DNA from: Olavius algarvensis Delta 4 endosymbiont
Lineage (GTDB): Bacteria; Desulfobacterota; Desulfobacteria; Desulfobacterales; CAJINA01
DNA: 64,000 nt
Direction: 5' to 3'
NCBI GenBank assembly: GCA_905176665.1
Contig: CAJINA010000231.1
Location: 31,776-95,775, forward strand
Made by a program: the position numbers and the translations under genes. The notes under the pieces were generated by a model. That model was given only the letters and a program-made list of their open reading frames with translations, was not told the DNA's origin and did no database searches. Positions 42,963-51,797 of the stretch are shown here, piece after piece. Position 1 is the first letter of the stretch. Every line of letters begins with the position of its first letter.

Positions 42963-43651
42963 CCGTCTGTCTCCGGGTCCAAACCTGTCAGGATCGGGCC
43001 GGATTCGTAAATTTTCTTGCCCGGCACGCCAATTCGGGCCGCAGCCAGGATAGCATCGGCCAAGTGACCGACCGGCGTTGGCTGCCACTGCCGGGGGATG
43101 ACAAATGACAACGCACCGGCCAAAAAGTTACCAAATTCCTCTCCGGCTCGGAACTCGCGCCGATCACCTTTTAAAAGGGATGGCCGGAATATGCTCAGGC
43201 GCTTATACCCGATTTCCGCCACGGCCGCTTCCAGTTCGCCCTTCACCCGATTGTAGAAAAAGCGGGACGTCACAGAGGCCCCCTTGGCGGAAACCAGCAG
43301 AAAATGTTGGGCCCCGGCCTCGCGAGCCGCACGCGCCAGCGCCAGGGCATAATCAAAATCGACCCGCCGAAAATTTTTCCGGCTCCCGGCCTTTTTAATG
43401 GTGGTGCCCAGGGCGCAGACCACCAGATCCGCAACCACCTTATCACGGTAGCTGTCCGGGATTTCAAAGTCGATCACATCATTGCGGTAACCGGCGCTGG
43501 CCGCGGCAGCTTCCAATGGCTTGCGGGTAAGGGTAACGACATCGGCAAAATGATCGTCCTGCAAAAAGCGGTGCAAGCATTGGCTGCCGACCAATCCGGT
43601 GGCGCCCAACAGCAGGACGGTTTTGGGGACTTTTGGCTCAGATACAGGCAT
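42959..43651 (-). CDS. NAD(P)-binding Rossmann oxidoreductase (atypical SDR)
   Basis: A 230-residue atypical short-chain dehydrogenase. Cofactor motif GATGLVGSQ at residues 16-24, then CALGTTIKKAGS and the SAKGAS and YNRVKGELE segment that resembles the Tyr/Lys catalytic site. Relatives are YwnB/TIP30-like or nucleoside-diphosphate-sugar epimerase-type proteins of unknown substrate. The end overlaps the arfB start. The HAD gene lies 28 bases upstream on the same strand, so the three may be one operon. Confidence 0.85.
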   Translation of the reverse strand: MPVSEPKVPKTVLLLGATGLVGSQCLHRFLQDDHFADVVTLTRKPLEAAAASAGYRNDVIDFEIPDSYRDKVVADLVVCALGTTIKKAGSRKNFRRVDFDYALALARAAREAGAQHFLLVSAKGASVTSRFFYNRVKGELEAAVAEIGYKRLSIFRPSLLKGDRREFRAGEEFGNFLAGALSFVIPRQWQPTPVGHLADAILAAARIGVPGKKIYESGPILTGLDPETDG

Positions 43652-43678
43652 CCTTTTCCTCTAACGTAATCCGTCCCC

Positions 43679-44437
43679 TTATTGGTTTTTAACGGTTAAT
43701 TGTTCAACAATATCCGCTACGCCGGCGAAGGGCCCCTGATAATCAGGCTCCGGGATGTGTTGGGGACTGCCTTTGCGCTGTTCATCCGTAAGCGTCAGCG
43801 AGGCGTAATCGATCACCTCGGCATCGGTTGTACGATAGGTTTTGAGCCCGGCTTGAGCTGCGCTCATGTCATTGACCGGGTCGTTACCCACCATCAAGCA
43901 AGTTTCGGGCTCCTCGCCGATCAACTCGCAGGCCTGCAGGAAATATTCCGGCATCGGTTTTACATAGCGCATGTTTTCCATGTGGGTAAAGAGGATAAAC
44001 CAGCCCGGGTCCAGGTTGCCCCAGCGCGCTCTCTTTTCCTGCGCAATAACCGGGAAAATCGGATTGGAGGCAATGACCAGCTTCAACCCGCTCCGGCGCA
44101 GTCGCTCCAACCCGGCGTGCAGTCCGGCAGGTCGCGATACGGTCACGCCCATGTCGTCATAGGCTTCCCGGTAGAACGCCATAAATCGATCCCAGAGCCC
44201 GGACAAGTCGACATCCATCCCACGGGTAAACGTTTCCATAAAATGCTGCCGGTTGCTTCGGGAACCATTGTTCCGGCGCAGCTCCATAGTCCCGGAAACG
44301 AGCCGCTCCTGGAGTTCTTCCATGGTAAATTCACCTTTGAAAAAAGTGTGCAGCTTTTTGAAGTAGGCCTTGTAATAGGTTAACTCATCAAAAAGGATCA
44401 GGGTATTGTCCAGATCGAGCAGTACCGCTTTCAGCAT
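43679..44437 (-). CDS. HAD-superfamily phosphatase
   Basis: A 252-residue haloacid dehalogenase-like hydrolase. Motif I is LLDLDNTL (nucleophile Asp), motif II is VIASNP, motif III a Lys in YVKPMPEYF, and motif IV GNDPVNDM. A helical cap lies between. Such enzymes dephosphorylate small metabolites; no substrate can be predicted. It is the first gene of a probable operon with the oxidoreductase and arfB. Confidence 0.88.
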   Translation of the reverse strand: MLKAVLLDLDNTLILFDELTYYKAYFKKLHTFFKGEFTMEELQERLVSGTMELRRNNGSRSNRQHFMETFTRGMDVDLSGLWDRFMAFYREAYDDMGVTVSRPAGLHAGLERLRRSGLKLVIASNPIFPVIAQEKRARWGNLDPGWFILFTHMENMRYVKPMPEYFLQACELIGEEPETCLMVGNDPVNDMSAAQAGLKTYRTTDAEVIDYASLTLTDEQRKGSPQHIPEPDYQGPFAGVADIVEQLTVKNQ

Positions 44438-44803
44438 TTAAATTCCACCTCGTGGTATCCTGATGTATTGCTCCAGGGTCGCCCGGTGCCGGATACCTGC
44501 CGGCCTGCGGCAGCATCTGGGAGGGCCCGGGGGCTCTGCGCCCTGGTTCAAGTTTAGTTCCGGCTCGCTTAACACCCTGGAAACGTAACGCCTTTTTTCA
44601 GCGTGTCAAACCGGTCTTTCAGCCGGATTGCAGCCGGATTGCAGCCGGCCCAACGTATATTGTTTGGTAGATTTGTGCAATCTCCAGCCATCTTTTTAAT
44701 GGATTCCTAATTTGCTTTACAAAATTCCGCCTCCCAAAGATAATACGGACCAGTAAGGGTAGCTTGACAGAAACCATACCGACTGTAAGCGGAGGATACA
44801 CAC
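44438..44803. other. Divergent intergenic region with a small tandem repeat and a promoter
   Basis: Contains CAGCCGGATTG twice in tandem (44620-44641) followed by a partial third unit, and a candidate promoter for ettA, TTTACA (44716-44721) with GATAAT (44739-44744) 17 bases apart. A GC-rich hairpin (CTGCCGGCCTGCGGCAG near 44498) resembles the 3' end of 6S RNA only by chance, since there is no room for the rest of the RNA. No gene is seen. Confidence 0.45.
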
Positions 44804-46489
44804 ATGAGTCAACAGCCGGATAAAATCATTTGCTCCATGATTCAGGTAAGCAAATATTACAACCAGCGTCCTGTCCTGGCGGACATCTCGCTCTCATACT
44901 TTTATGGTGCCAAAATCGGCGTTCTGGGCCTGAACGGAGCCGGGAAAAGCTCGCTGCTCAGAATTTTGGCCGGCGTGGACCAGGAATTCAATGGCGAACT
45001 GATCCTGTCCAAGGGCTACACGGTGGGTTTTCTCGAACAGGAACCCGAACTGGATGATGCCAAAACGGTTCGCGACATCGTGGCTGAAGGCGTCCAGGAA
45101 ACCGTGGACCTGCTCGATGAGTTCAATGCCATCAATGAAAAATTCGCCGAACCCATGTCCGACGATGAGATGAATGCCCTGATTGAACGCCAGGGGCAGG
45201 TACAGGAGAAACTGGATAACGCCGACGCCTGGGATCTGGACTCCCGCCTGGAAATGGCCATGGGTGCCCTGCGATGCCCGGACGGAGACACTTCGGCTAA
45301 GGTGCTTTCCGGGGGTGAACGCCGCCGGGTGGCCCTCTGCCGGCTGCTCCTGCAAAAACCCGACATCCTCCTGCTGGATGAGCCCACCAACCACCTGGAT
45401 GCGGAAACCGTGGCCTGGCTCGAACACCACCTGCAGCAATACGCCGGCACCATTATCGCCGTCACCCACGACCGCTACTTCCTGGACAATGTGGCCGGCT
45501 GGATTCTGGAACTCGATCACGGCCGGGGTATCCCCTGGAAAGGCAATTACTCCTCCTGGTTGGAACAGAAACAGGAGCGCCTGCGCCAGGAGGAGAAGAG
45601 TGAAAGCCAGCGGCAAAAAACCCTGCAGCGCGAACTGGAATGGATCCGTATGTCGCCCAAAGCCCGCCAGACCAAATCCAAGGCCCGCATCAATTCCTAT
45701 GAAAAACTGCTGGGCCAGGATGGCACTAAAAGCGACCGGGATCTCGAAATCTACATCCCGCCCGGCCCGCGTCTGGGCAAAGTGGTTGTCGAAGCGGCGA
45801 AGATTTCCAAAGCTTTCGGGGACCGCCTGCTGGTGGAGGATATGTCGTTCTCCCTGCCACCGGGTGGGATAGTCGGCATAATTGGTCCTAATGGGGCCGG
45901 GAAAACCACCCTTTTCAATATGATCACGGGCCAGGACAAACCGGATGCGGGCACCCTGCGTAACGGTGAAACCGTCCAACTGGCTTATGTGGACCAGAGT
46001 CGGGACAGCCTCGTGCCGGACAAGAATATCTGGGAAACCATCTCCGGCGGGCAGGACACCCTGGAGATGGGGGGGCGTTCCATCAACTCCCGGGCATACG
46101 TCGCCCGCTTCAATTTCACCGGGTCCGACCAGCAAAAGAAAGTCGGACGGTTGTCCGGCGGGGAACGCAACCGAGTGCACATTGCCATGATGCTCAAACA
46201 GGGCGCCAATGTCCTCCTGCTGGACGAACCCACCAACGATTTGGATGTCAACACCATGCGCGCCCTGGAAGAGGCCCTGGAAAATTTTGGCGGCTGTGCC
46301 GTGATCATCAGCCATGACCGCTGGTTCCTCGATCGTATCGCCACCCACATCCTGGCATTCGAAGGCGACAGCCAGGTGGTCTGGTTCGAGGGGAACTATT
46401 CTGATTATGAGTCCGATCGGAAAAAGCGTCTGGGCAAAGATGCGGACATTCCGCGCCGGATCCGATACCGGCAGCTTACCCGCGACTAA
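44804..46489 (+). CDS. ettA: Energy-dependent translational throttle protein EttA (ABC-F)
   Basis: ABC-F ATPase that binds the ribosomal E site and gates entry into elongation according to ATP/ADP. Two ABC domains: Walker A GLNGAGKSS and GPNGAGKTT; signatures LSGGERRRVAL and LSGGERNRVHI; Walker B LLLDEPTNHLD and LLLDEPTNDLD. The toe and arm regions match EttA, including GIPWKGNYSSWLEQKQERL and the ARQTKSKARI segment. At 561 residues it matches E. coli EttA (555). AGCGGAGG precedes the ATG. No membrane domain. Single gene. Confidence 0.95.
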   Translation: MSQQPDKIICSMIQVSKYYNQRPVLADISLSYFYGAKIGVLGLNGAGKSSLLRILAGVDQEFNGELILSKGYTVGFLEQEPELDDAKTVRDIVAEGVQETVDLLDEFNAINEKFAEPMSDDEMNALIERQGQVQEKLDNADAWDLDSRLEMAMGALRCPDGDTSAKVLSGGERRRVALCRLLLQKPDILLLDEPTNHLDAETVAWLEHHLQQYAGTIIAVTHDRYFLDNVAGWILELDHGRGIPWKGNYSSWLEQKQERLRQEEKSESQRQKTLQRELEWIRMSPKARQTKSKARINSYEKLLGQDGTKSDRDLEIYIPPGPRLGKVVVEAAKISKAFGDRLLVEDMSFSLPPGGIVGIIGPNGAGKTTLFNMITGQDKPDAGTLRNGETVQLAYVDQSRDSLVPDKNIWETISGGQDTLEMGGRSINSRAYVARFNFTGSDQQKKVGRLSGGERNRVHIAMMLKQGANVLLLDEPTNDLDVNTMRALEEALENFGGCAVIISHDRWFLDRIATHILAFEGDSQVVWFEGNYSDYESDRKKRLGKDADIPRRIRYRQLTRD

Positions 46490-46510
46490 ACGAAGGTAGG
46501 TCGCCTTTTT
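46482..46510 (+). terminator. Weak terminator at the end of ettA
   Basis: GCGAC (inside the last codons) pairs with GTCGC 13 bases later, followed by CTTTTT. The stem is only five bases, so this is tentative. Confidence 0.3.
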
Positions 46511-46545
46511 ATAAATAAGGCTGTGGATCTAAATAGTCAGTAGTT

Positions 46546-46761
46546 TCACCTTTCATCCAACCAATAGATAACCACGCACTGCGATTCATCACCGGTGACG
46601 GCGACGGCCTGGTCAGGCCAGACAAAAATCGCCGGCATCGCGGCTACCGGCAGGGCCTCGTGCTCGGGGATGCCGTCCCCGGTGGTCCGCATCTTCAATT
46701 CGAGGTAACAGTCTGGGTGCCTGTGTTCCGCCTGCGGCAACGTATAGGTCTTGAATTTCAT
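46546..46761 (-). CDS. Small hypothetical protein coupled to nudC
   Basis: A 71-residue acidic protein with no membrane segment and one cysteine in each half. GGAAAGG precedes the ATG, which lies four bases after the nudC stop, so it is probably translated by coupling. No family is recognised. It could be a small beta-sheet protein, given the alternating hydrophobic strands (AIFVWPDQAVAVTG, CVVIYWL). Confidence 0.6.
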   Translation of the reverse strand: MKFKTYTLPQAEHRHPDCYLELKMRTTGDGIPEHEALPVAAMPAIFVWPDQAVAVTGDESQCVVIYWLDER

Positions 46762-46765
46762 CGAC

Positions 46766-47572
46766 TTACCTTTCCGTGAACCAGTTGATCAACTGTCGGG
46801 CAATGCTGATCCCGGGCGGAATGTTCGGCAGGTTGTCGCGAGAATACCAGTCCGCCTCCACGATTTCACGGCCATCTATCCGGATATTGCCGCCGGCATA
46901 GGCCGCCGTAAAGCCCACCATGAGTGAATCGGGAAACGGCCAGGGTTGGCTACCGAAGTATTTGATGTTCTTCACTTCGATTCCGGTTTCTTCAAAGACT
47001 TCTCTTTTCACGCAGGCCTCCAGGGATTCGCCGGGCTCCACGAACCCGGCCAGGACACTAAAAAAACCGCCGGGAAATCGGCCGGAACGCGCCAGCAGGA
47101 TGTGGTCACCTTTTATGACCGCCACGATGATGGCCGGCGACACCCGCGGGTAATTGACCAGGCCGCAGTGGTTGCGGTTTTTGGCGCGTTCATCCTGCTT
47201 GTCCACAGTTGGTCGCCCGCACTGTCCACAATAGCGATGATGTTGGCTCCACCGCACCAGCAGGTTGGCCCTGCCGGCCACCCAGAGGTGGTCTTCGGCA
47301 ATACGGCCGAAAAGCGATTTCAACCCCCTGAATTCAAAGGCCTGGTCGGGCTGAAAATCCTTTGAAAGACCCGCGGCAAAACAGGCCTGTCCATCGAGAT
47401 GCCCCAGCAGTTGGAGGTGATCGCACAGCGGCAGGATGTCGGCCAGCTGATGGCCGCGGGGAACCGTGGCCGGTTGGCAGTTTTTCTTTACCAGTAGCAA
47501 ACCGTCCCGGATGATGAACCACAGGGCGTTTTCACGATCGGACTGTTTCTGTTGGAAGGCCGGTACGAACAT
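46766..47572 (-). CDS. nudC: NAD(+) diphosphatase NudC
   Basis: Nudix enzyme that cleaves NADH and removes NAD caps from RNA. Nudix box GFVEPGESLEACVKRE-VFEETGI and the NADH-specific SQPWPFPDS motif are both present. The zinc ribbon before it reads CGQC then NHCG; in E. coli the third cysteine precedes the fourth by three positions (CSHC), but here that position is Arg (RNHC), so only three of four cysteines remain. The N-terminal domain is of usual length (268 residues total). Followed by a coupled small gene at 46761. Confidence 0.93.
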   Translation of the reverse strand: MFVPAFQQKQSDRENALWFIIRDGLLLVKKNCQPATVPRGHQLADILPLCDHLQLLGHLDGQACFAAGLSKDFQPDQAFEFRGLKSLFGRIAEDHLWVAGRANLLVRWSQHHRYCGQCGRPTVDKQDERAKNRNHCGLVNYPRVSPAIIVAVIKGDHILLARSGRFPGGFFSVLAGFVEPGESLEACVKREVFEETGIEVKNIKYFGSQPWPFPDSLMVGFTAAYAGGNIRIDGREIVEADWYSRDNLPNIPPGISIARQLINWFTER

Positions 47573-47589
47573 AATGTTATTATCACCTA

Positions 47590-47697
47590 TTATTGTTTCT
47601 TCTTATTGCAGCCACAGACATAACAATCGGGCGACATCATAATCTGAAAAAACAATATTGCAAGTCCAATGAGTATAAAGGCCGCTTTCAGGATCAG
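47590..47697 (-). CDS. Possible 35-residue membrane peptide with a CxxCxC tail
   Basis: Between the ykgJ-like gene and nudC, both on this strand, a short open frame reads LKAAFILIGLAILFFQ, a membrane helix, then SPDCYVCGCNKKKQ. There is no ATG before the helix; a CTG at 47697 overlapping the upstream stop codon, with AGGG just upstream, is the best start. The protein-like composition is suggestive, but the rare start keeps this low. Confidence 0.25.
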   Translation of the reverse strand: MILKAAFILIGLAILFFQIMMSPDCYVCGCNKKKQ

Positions 47698-48398
47698 GGG
47701 TCAAACCCTATACAGCCGGTCATGCGGGCGTGCTTGCGGGTGAAGGGATAAAGCCGGCAGATTTCCGGCTTCTCAGCGTGGATGGCACAGGTTCTTTTTT
47801 CACTGCCAGTCTCTTTGGTCAGAAAGGGGCAGGTACTGACCGGTTCTTCAGTGCCAGGCGCAACCCATATGCGATAAGCATTGGTACCATTTTTTCCCGG
47901 GACAAGGCGCACCCAGCGCAAGATGTCGTCCCGGCCGGCAGCCTGCCAGCGCTGGTAGTCGGCCTCCGTACATTCCGAGTGGTAATCCAGTGCGAGGCAG
48001 CATTGGCCGCATTGCCGGCAGTTATATCCGTCCATACCTGTCGCGACCCAGACCCCTTCCTGTCGGGATTGGCGGTCCACCCCGGCCATGGCCGATTCTT
48101 TGAATACCCCGCGGCAAAACTCGGCCAGGCGTTCTGTCGGTACGTCCTGCCGGGCCATCCTGGCAAAGAGCGTGTCAGCCAGCTCTTCACTGCTGATTGG
48201 GCGCGTGGGCCCACGGGTTTTATACTTGATCCACACCCGCCCGTGGTCAGTGTCCGGCAGCGCGATCGCACCGGTCCCCATGACAACCGGAAAAGGATCA
48301 CACAACAGACCTGTCTGGGCGCCATACTGATGCAAATCCAATCGAATGGCAGTAACAGCTTCTTCCCGAGTTAGAAATACGGCTTTCTGGGCATCCAT
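47694..48398 (-). CDS. YkgJ-like cysteine-cluster protein, second copy
   Basis: About 234 residues with cysteines NCRQCGQCC, then CPFL, then TCAIHAEKPEICRLYPF, the metal-cluster signature of the YkgJ family. The N-terminal 130 residues form an extra domain of helices not found in the smaller copy at 29110. AAGGTGG precedes the ATG at 48398; the frame is open to 48431. Function unknown; binding of zinc or an Fe-S cluster is inferred. The gene is the first of a minus-strand run with the possible small peptide and nudC. Confidence 0.85.
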   Translation of the reverse strand: MDAQKAVFLTREEAVTAIRLDLHQYGAQTGLLCDPFPVVMGTGAIALPDTDHGRVWIKYKTRGPTRPISSEELADTLFARMARQDVPTERLAEFCRGVFKESAMAGVDRQSRQEGVWVATGMDGYNCRQCGQCCLALDYHSECTEADYQRWQAAGRDDILRWVRLVPGKNGTNAYRIWVAPGTEEPVSTCPFLTKETGSEKRTCAIHAEKPEICRLYPFTRKHARMTGCIGFDP

Positions 48399-48720
48399 GG
48401 GACCACCTTGCGATCTGTTTGAAAACAACAAGCAGGTGCCTTGGCAATTGATGATGATCTTTCGGCCGGTTTCCAGGAAGGAGATCAGATCTGAGGTGGC
48501 ATTATAACCGAGTATCCGCCGGACCGCTGGATGCGAGCGTTTGAAACCGGTGCAAAAACCGCTTTCACGTTACAATAATCGCCGGCAACATGCAAGTTTT
48601 CAGCTGGCTGGGTGTGTTCCCGCTGTTGACAGATCTTCCCGGCACTTGCATAGTATGAATACTGGCCGCCGACAACCGGTCATACCAATAGTGAAAACCG
48701 GTTTCATGCAGGAGGCTTCC
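48399..48720. other. Divergent intergenic region
   Basis: A 322-base gap. It holds TTGACA (48626-48631) with TAGTAT 19 bases later (48651-48656), a possible promoter for the DUF362 gene, although the spacing is long. The frame open from 48541 has no ribosome binding site. No other feature is seen. Confidence 0.4.
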
Positions 48721-49641
48721 ATGAATCGTAGAAACTTTTTAAAATATCAGTTCCAGGGCATGTTGTGGCTGGCAGCGGGCGGAAGCGGGCTGCTTCTGCC
48801 GAAAGCAAGCCCGGCGGGGTCAACCCCCGAAATCTCCATTGTCAAAGGGGAACGGGCGGCAGCCACCCGTGCGGCTGTGGAATTGCTCGGCGGCATGCAG
48901 CGCTTTGTCAAGCCCGGCAACCGGGTGATTATCAAACCGAATATGTCTTTTGCCCGCCCACCGGCAGCCGGTACCAATACCAGCCCCGAGGTGGTGCGCG
49001 AACTGGCAATCATGTGCCGGGAAGCGGGGGCCGCCAGTGTTCTGATCCCCGACAATGTCCTGCACATGGCGGAAGCCAGCCTGGAAATAAGCGGCATCCG
49101 GGATGCCTGTGCATCGGTTGATCCGGACATGGTCCGGGCAATCTCCAGCCCCCACCTCTATAAGGAAGTCGTCATCCCGAATGCGGCGGATATCCCCCGC
49201 ACGGATATCATGAACGTGGTCCTGAAAAGCGATGTGCTGATCGCCGCCCCGACGGCCAAAAGCCACAGCTCGGCCGGCGTCAGCCTCTCCATGAAAGGCA
49301 TGATGGGCCTCATTTATGACCGGGGTGTTTTCCACGGTCGTTACGACCTGGATACCAGCATCGTGGACCTTTGCACACTGCCGAAGGCCGACCTTGCGGT
49401 AATCGACGCCAGCCGGGTGCTGTCAACCGGTGGACCACAGGGCCCGGGCAAGGTCATCCGTGAAAATACGGTGATCGCTTCAGCCGATATGGTAGCGGCC
49501 GATGCCACGGCTGTATCCCTGTTTGAATGGTACGGCCGCAGGTTCAAGCCGTCCCAGGTCAATCACATCAGGCTGGCCCACAAGCGCGGTCTGGGACGCA
49601 TGGATATCGAAAATCTCAGCACCCGGAGGCTGTCGGTCTGA
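48721..49641 (+). CDS. DUF362-domain protein with twin-arginine signal
   Basis: The N-terminus MNRRNFLKYQFQGMLWLAA is a Tat signal (RRxFLK), so the folded protein is exported across the inner membrane, presumably with a cofactor. The DUF362 domain follows (residues 50-300) with GNRVIIKPNMSFA, EAGAASVLIPDN and a SHSSAGVSLSMKGMMGL segment. DUF362 proteins often accompany Fe-S membrane proteins. AGGAGG precedes the ATG at 48721; the longer open frame from 48541 lacks support. Its stop overlaps the start of the next gene by one base. Confidence 0.88.
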   Translation: MNRRNFLKYQFQGMLWLAAGGSGLLLPKASPAGSTPEISIVKGERAAATRAAVELLGGMQRFVKPGNRVIIKPNMSFARPPAAGTNTSPEVVRELAIMCREAGAASVLIPDNVLHMAEASLEISGIRDACASVDPDMVRAISSPHLYKEVVIPNAADIPRTDIMNVVLKSDVLIAAPTAKSHSSAGVSLSMKGMMGLIYDRGVFHGRYDLDTSIVDLCTLPKADLAVIDASRVLSTGGPQGPGKVIRENTVIASADMVAADATAVSLFEWYGRRFKPSQVNHIRLAHKRGLGRMDIENLSTRRLSV

Positions 49642-51269
49642 TGTGGCTGCGCCGCATAATCCAGATCTTTTCCCTGATTACTTTCCTGCTGTTGATTGTA
49701 CTGGCGTTTCTCGGTGCGACCCAAACCGGTCTGCTCAAAATATGGCTGCAGCTGGACCCGCTTGTTTTCCTGGGCACGCTGCTCAGCGGCCGGATATTTC
49801 TGGCAGCCCTGATCCCGGCCCTGGTTATCATCCTGGCCAGCCTGGTGCTGGGCCGCTTTTTCTGCGGTTGGCTCTGCCCCATGGGGGTCACCCTGGATGC
49901 CGGAGATACAATTCTAAGGTCCAAACGGCACCATAAAAATCGCCGACACCTCCCCGATCTTAAATACCTGCTGCTCGCCTTCCTGGCAGGCGCCGCCCTG
50001 CTGGGCGTCTCCCTCATATATTTAGCAGCGCCCCTGTCCTTGATTACAAGATTCTATGCCCTGGTCATCTACCCCGTGCTCGCCCTGTTGCTCCAATGGT
50101 CAAACGTTCTGGTTCAATCGGCCGCAGAAGTGCTCAACGCAGATATCCTGGTTGCGCTGGGAGGCCGGCCGGTGGGCTTTGATACCACCGGATTCATCAT
50201 CACCTTCTTTGCCCTGCTGTTCGGCCTGGGCCTGGTGGCACCGCGCTTCTGGTGCCGGTACCTATGCCCATCGGGCGCAATCTTTGCCCTGGTATCCGGC
50301 AAGCCGCTTTACCGACGCAGGGTTTCGGATGAATGCACCGAATGCGGCACCTGCCAGCGCAAATGCAAAATGGGTGCAATTGCTGGCGAGGGCCGCGAAA
50401 CCCATCACCGCGAGTGCGTACTCTGCCAGACCTGCCAGGCGGTTTGCCCTGTGGACGCCATCCGCTATTCGCCCGGACAGATGGAAATACCGAATCCGGC
50501 CGTTCCGTTCTCGACCAGCCGCCGGGAAGCCCTGTTGGCGGGAAGCACCGGCGCCGGCACCGCCTTGCTATCATTGACGGGCATCGACTCGCCGCTTGAA
50601 ACCCGCAAGGCCGGCCGCGTGGTGCCCGATCGCCTGATCCGCCCTCCGGGCGCCCTGCCGGAAACCGATCTTTTCGCACGCTGCATCCGCTGTGGCGAAT
50701 GCATGGCGGCCTGCCCCACCAATACCCTCCAGCCCATCTGGTTTGAGGCGGGCTTCATCGGATTGTTCAGCCCGACAGTCGTCCCCGGCCATGCGCCCTG
50801 CGATCCCCATTGCAACCGCTGCGCCCAGGTGTGCCCGACCGAGGCTATCCGTGAATTGGATAAAAAAGAGCGGCTCTGGGCCAAAACCGGCACGGCCGTC
50901 ATTCTCCAGCACAAGTGCATTGCCTGGGAACATGACCGCAAGTGCATGGTGTGCGATGAAGTCTGCCCGTACGATGCCGTAAAATTCATCAAGCGCAAAG
51001 ACAAACCGGTCCCCGTGCCGATTGTCCGGGAACACATGTGTTCCGGTTGCGGCTATTGTGAATTTCACTGCCCGGTGAAGAATGAAAAGGCCATCATCGT
51101 GACCGCCTTCCAGGAGGTCCGGTTGGCGACCGGGTCCTATATAGCAGAGGGCAAATCCAGGGGCTTTGACCTGGCGCTCGATGAGAAGAAGGATGCCGGT
51201 TATGCAGTGGACTCGGGGACCTTCGATGAATTGCCGCCGGGGTTTTCCCTAGACCCTGATGAAAAGTAA
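49641..51269 (+). CDS. Membrane polyferredoxin (NapH/MauN-like, 4Fe-4S)
   Basis: The N-terminal half has about four to five membrane helices with cysteine loops FFCGWLCPMGV and YLCPSGA, as in NapH/RdxA-like quinol-binding proteins. The C-terminal half carries cysteine motifs for several 4Fe-4S clusters: CTECGTCQRKC with CVLCQTCQAVCP, CIRCGECMAACP, CNRCAQVCP, CMVCDEVCP and CSGCGYCEFHCP. Total 542 residues. An internal Tat-like SRREALL segment lies between the two Fe-S blocks. It starts at the ATG at 49641, overlapping the DUF362 stop. Together they form a likely membrane electron-transfer unit; donor and acceptor are unknown. Confidence 0.9.
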   Translation: MWLRRIIQIFSLITFLLLIVLAFLGATQTGLLKIWLQLDPLVFLGTLLSGRIFLAALIPALVIILASLVLGRFFCGWLCPMGVTLDAGDTILRSKRHHKNRRHLPDLKYLLLAFLAGAALLGVSLIYLAAPLSLITRFYALVIYPVLALLLQWSNVLVQSAAEVLNADILVALGGRPVGFDTTGFIITFFALLFGLGLVAPRFWCRYLCPSGAIFALVSGKPLYRRRVSDECTECGTCQRKCKMGAIAGEGRETHHRECVLCQTCQAVCPVDAIRYSPGQMEIPNPAVPFSTSRREALLAGSTGAGTALLSLTGIDSPLETRKAGRVVPDRLIRPPGALPETDLFARCIRCGECMAACPTNTLQPIWFEAGFIGLFSPTVVPGHAPCDPHCNRCAQVCPTEAIRELDKKERLWAKTGTAVILQHKCIAWEHDRKCMVCDEVCPYDAVKFIKRKDKPVPVPIVREHMCSGCGYCEFHCPVKNEKAIIVTAFQEVRLATGSYIAEGKSRGFDLALDEKKDAGYAVDSGTFDELPPGFSLDPDEK

Positions 51270-51303
51270 GGCCTTGATTGTTATAGCATAAAGTCAAGAC
51301 CTT
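51268..51303 (+). terminator. Hairpin after the polyferredoxin gene
   Basis: AAGGCCTTGA and TCAAGACCTT form a ten-base stem (one mismatch) with a 16-base loop starting at the stop codon. No T run follows, so the assignment is tentative. Confidence 0.35.
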
Positions 51304-51797
51304 GCATCGCGCAGACCCGCGGAGGCGCCGAGACGTCCACCTTAGACTAAGATCAATGAGCAGTCCAGCTCAGTCGGGAAAGCAAAACCAAGCTTTCGCT
51401 GCACTATCGTGCGAAATCCAGTTCAAGCCAGTAGTAAAAATTACCTTTTGGTTTTCTCCGGCGAAGCCGGCAAGACCAGAACTCGGGGGGATTAGAAAGA
51501 CGGGAACGAGTGTGGAAAATTGTCGCTGTTCTTTCAGCTCCGGCCTATTTGTCCTGAGCATCTCCGATGGATGCGCTTAGCGATTTTCCGGACGGTTAAA
51601 TATGATAGCATTATGTGGCTTCGGTTAATGGTGCCGGTAGCAAATTGTCAAATCGCATCAAACATTTGCGACTCGGGTCTGGGGGTCGAATGTTCTGGTG
51701 TGAAAAACTTCGCAGATTGAAGCGCACCCTGCAGTAAGCTGCAGTCCTGCTGTGGCAGGAAGGGGAATGCGCTCACTACAACGGTTTAACTCCTCGA
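51304..51797. other. Intergenic region with no recognisable gene
   Basis: Roughly 490 bases. Short open frames exist on both strands near 51302-51580 but they overlap each other, lack ribosome binding sites and have no domain. A small hairpin (CTGCAGTAAGCTGCAG, 51731-51746) is present. The region may be the remains of lost genes next to the degraded heme enzyme. Confidence 0.4.

Noticed and set aside
44487..44545. Segment resembling the 3' end of 6S RNA (GCCTGCGGCAGCATCTGGGAG)
   Set aside because: There is no room for the remaining RNA between it and the HAD gene, and the matching pairing partner is missing; a simple hairpin explains it.
44894..46348. Long open frame on the minus strand (484 codons) opposite ettA
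   Set aside because: It mirrors the well-supported ettA coding frame; no ribosome binding site or domain, and its composition reflects antisense of a GC-rich gene.
51302..51580. Frames of 60-90 codons on both strands after the polyferredoxin gene
   Set aside because: They overlap one another in opposite directions, without start signals or recognisable domains.
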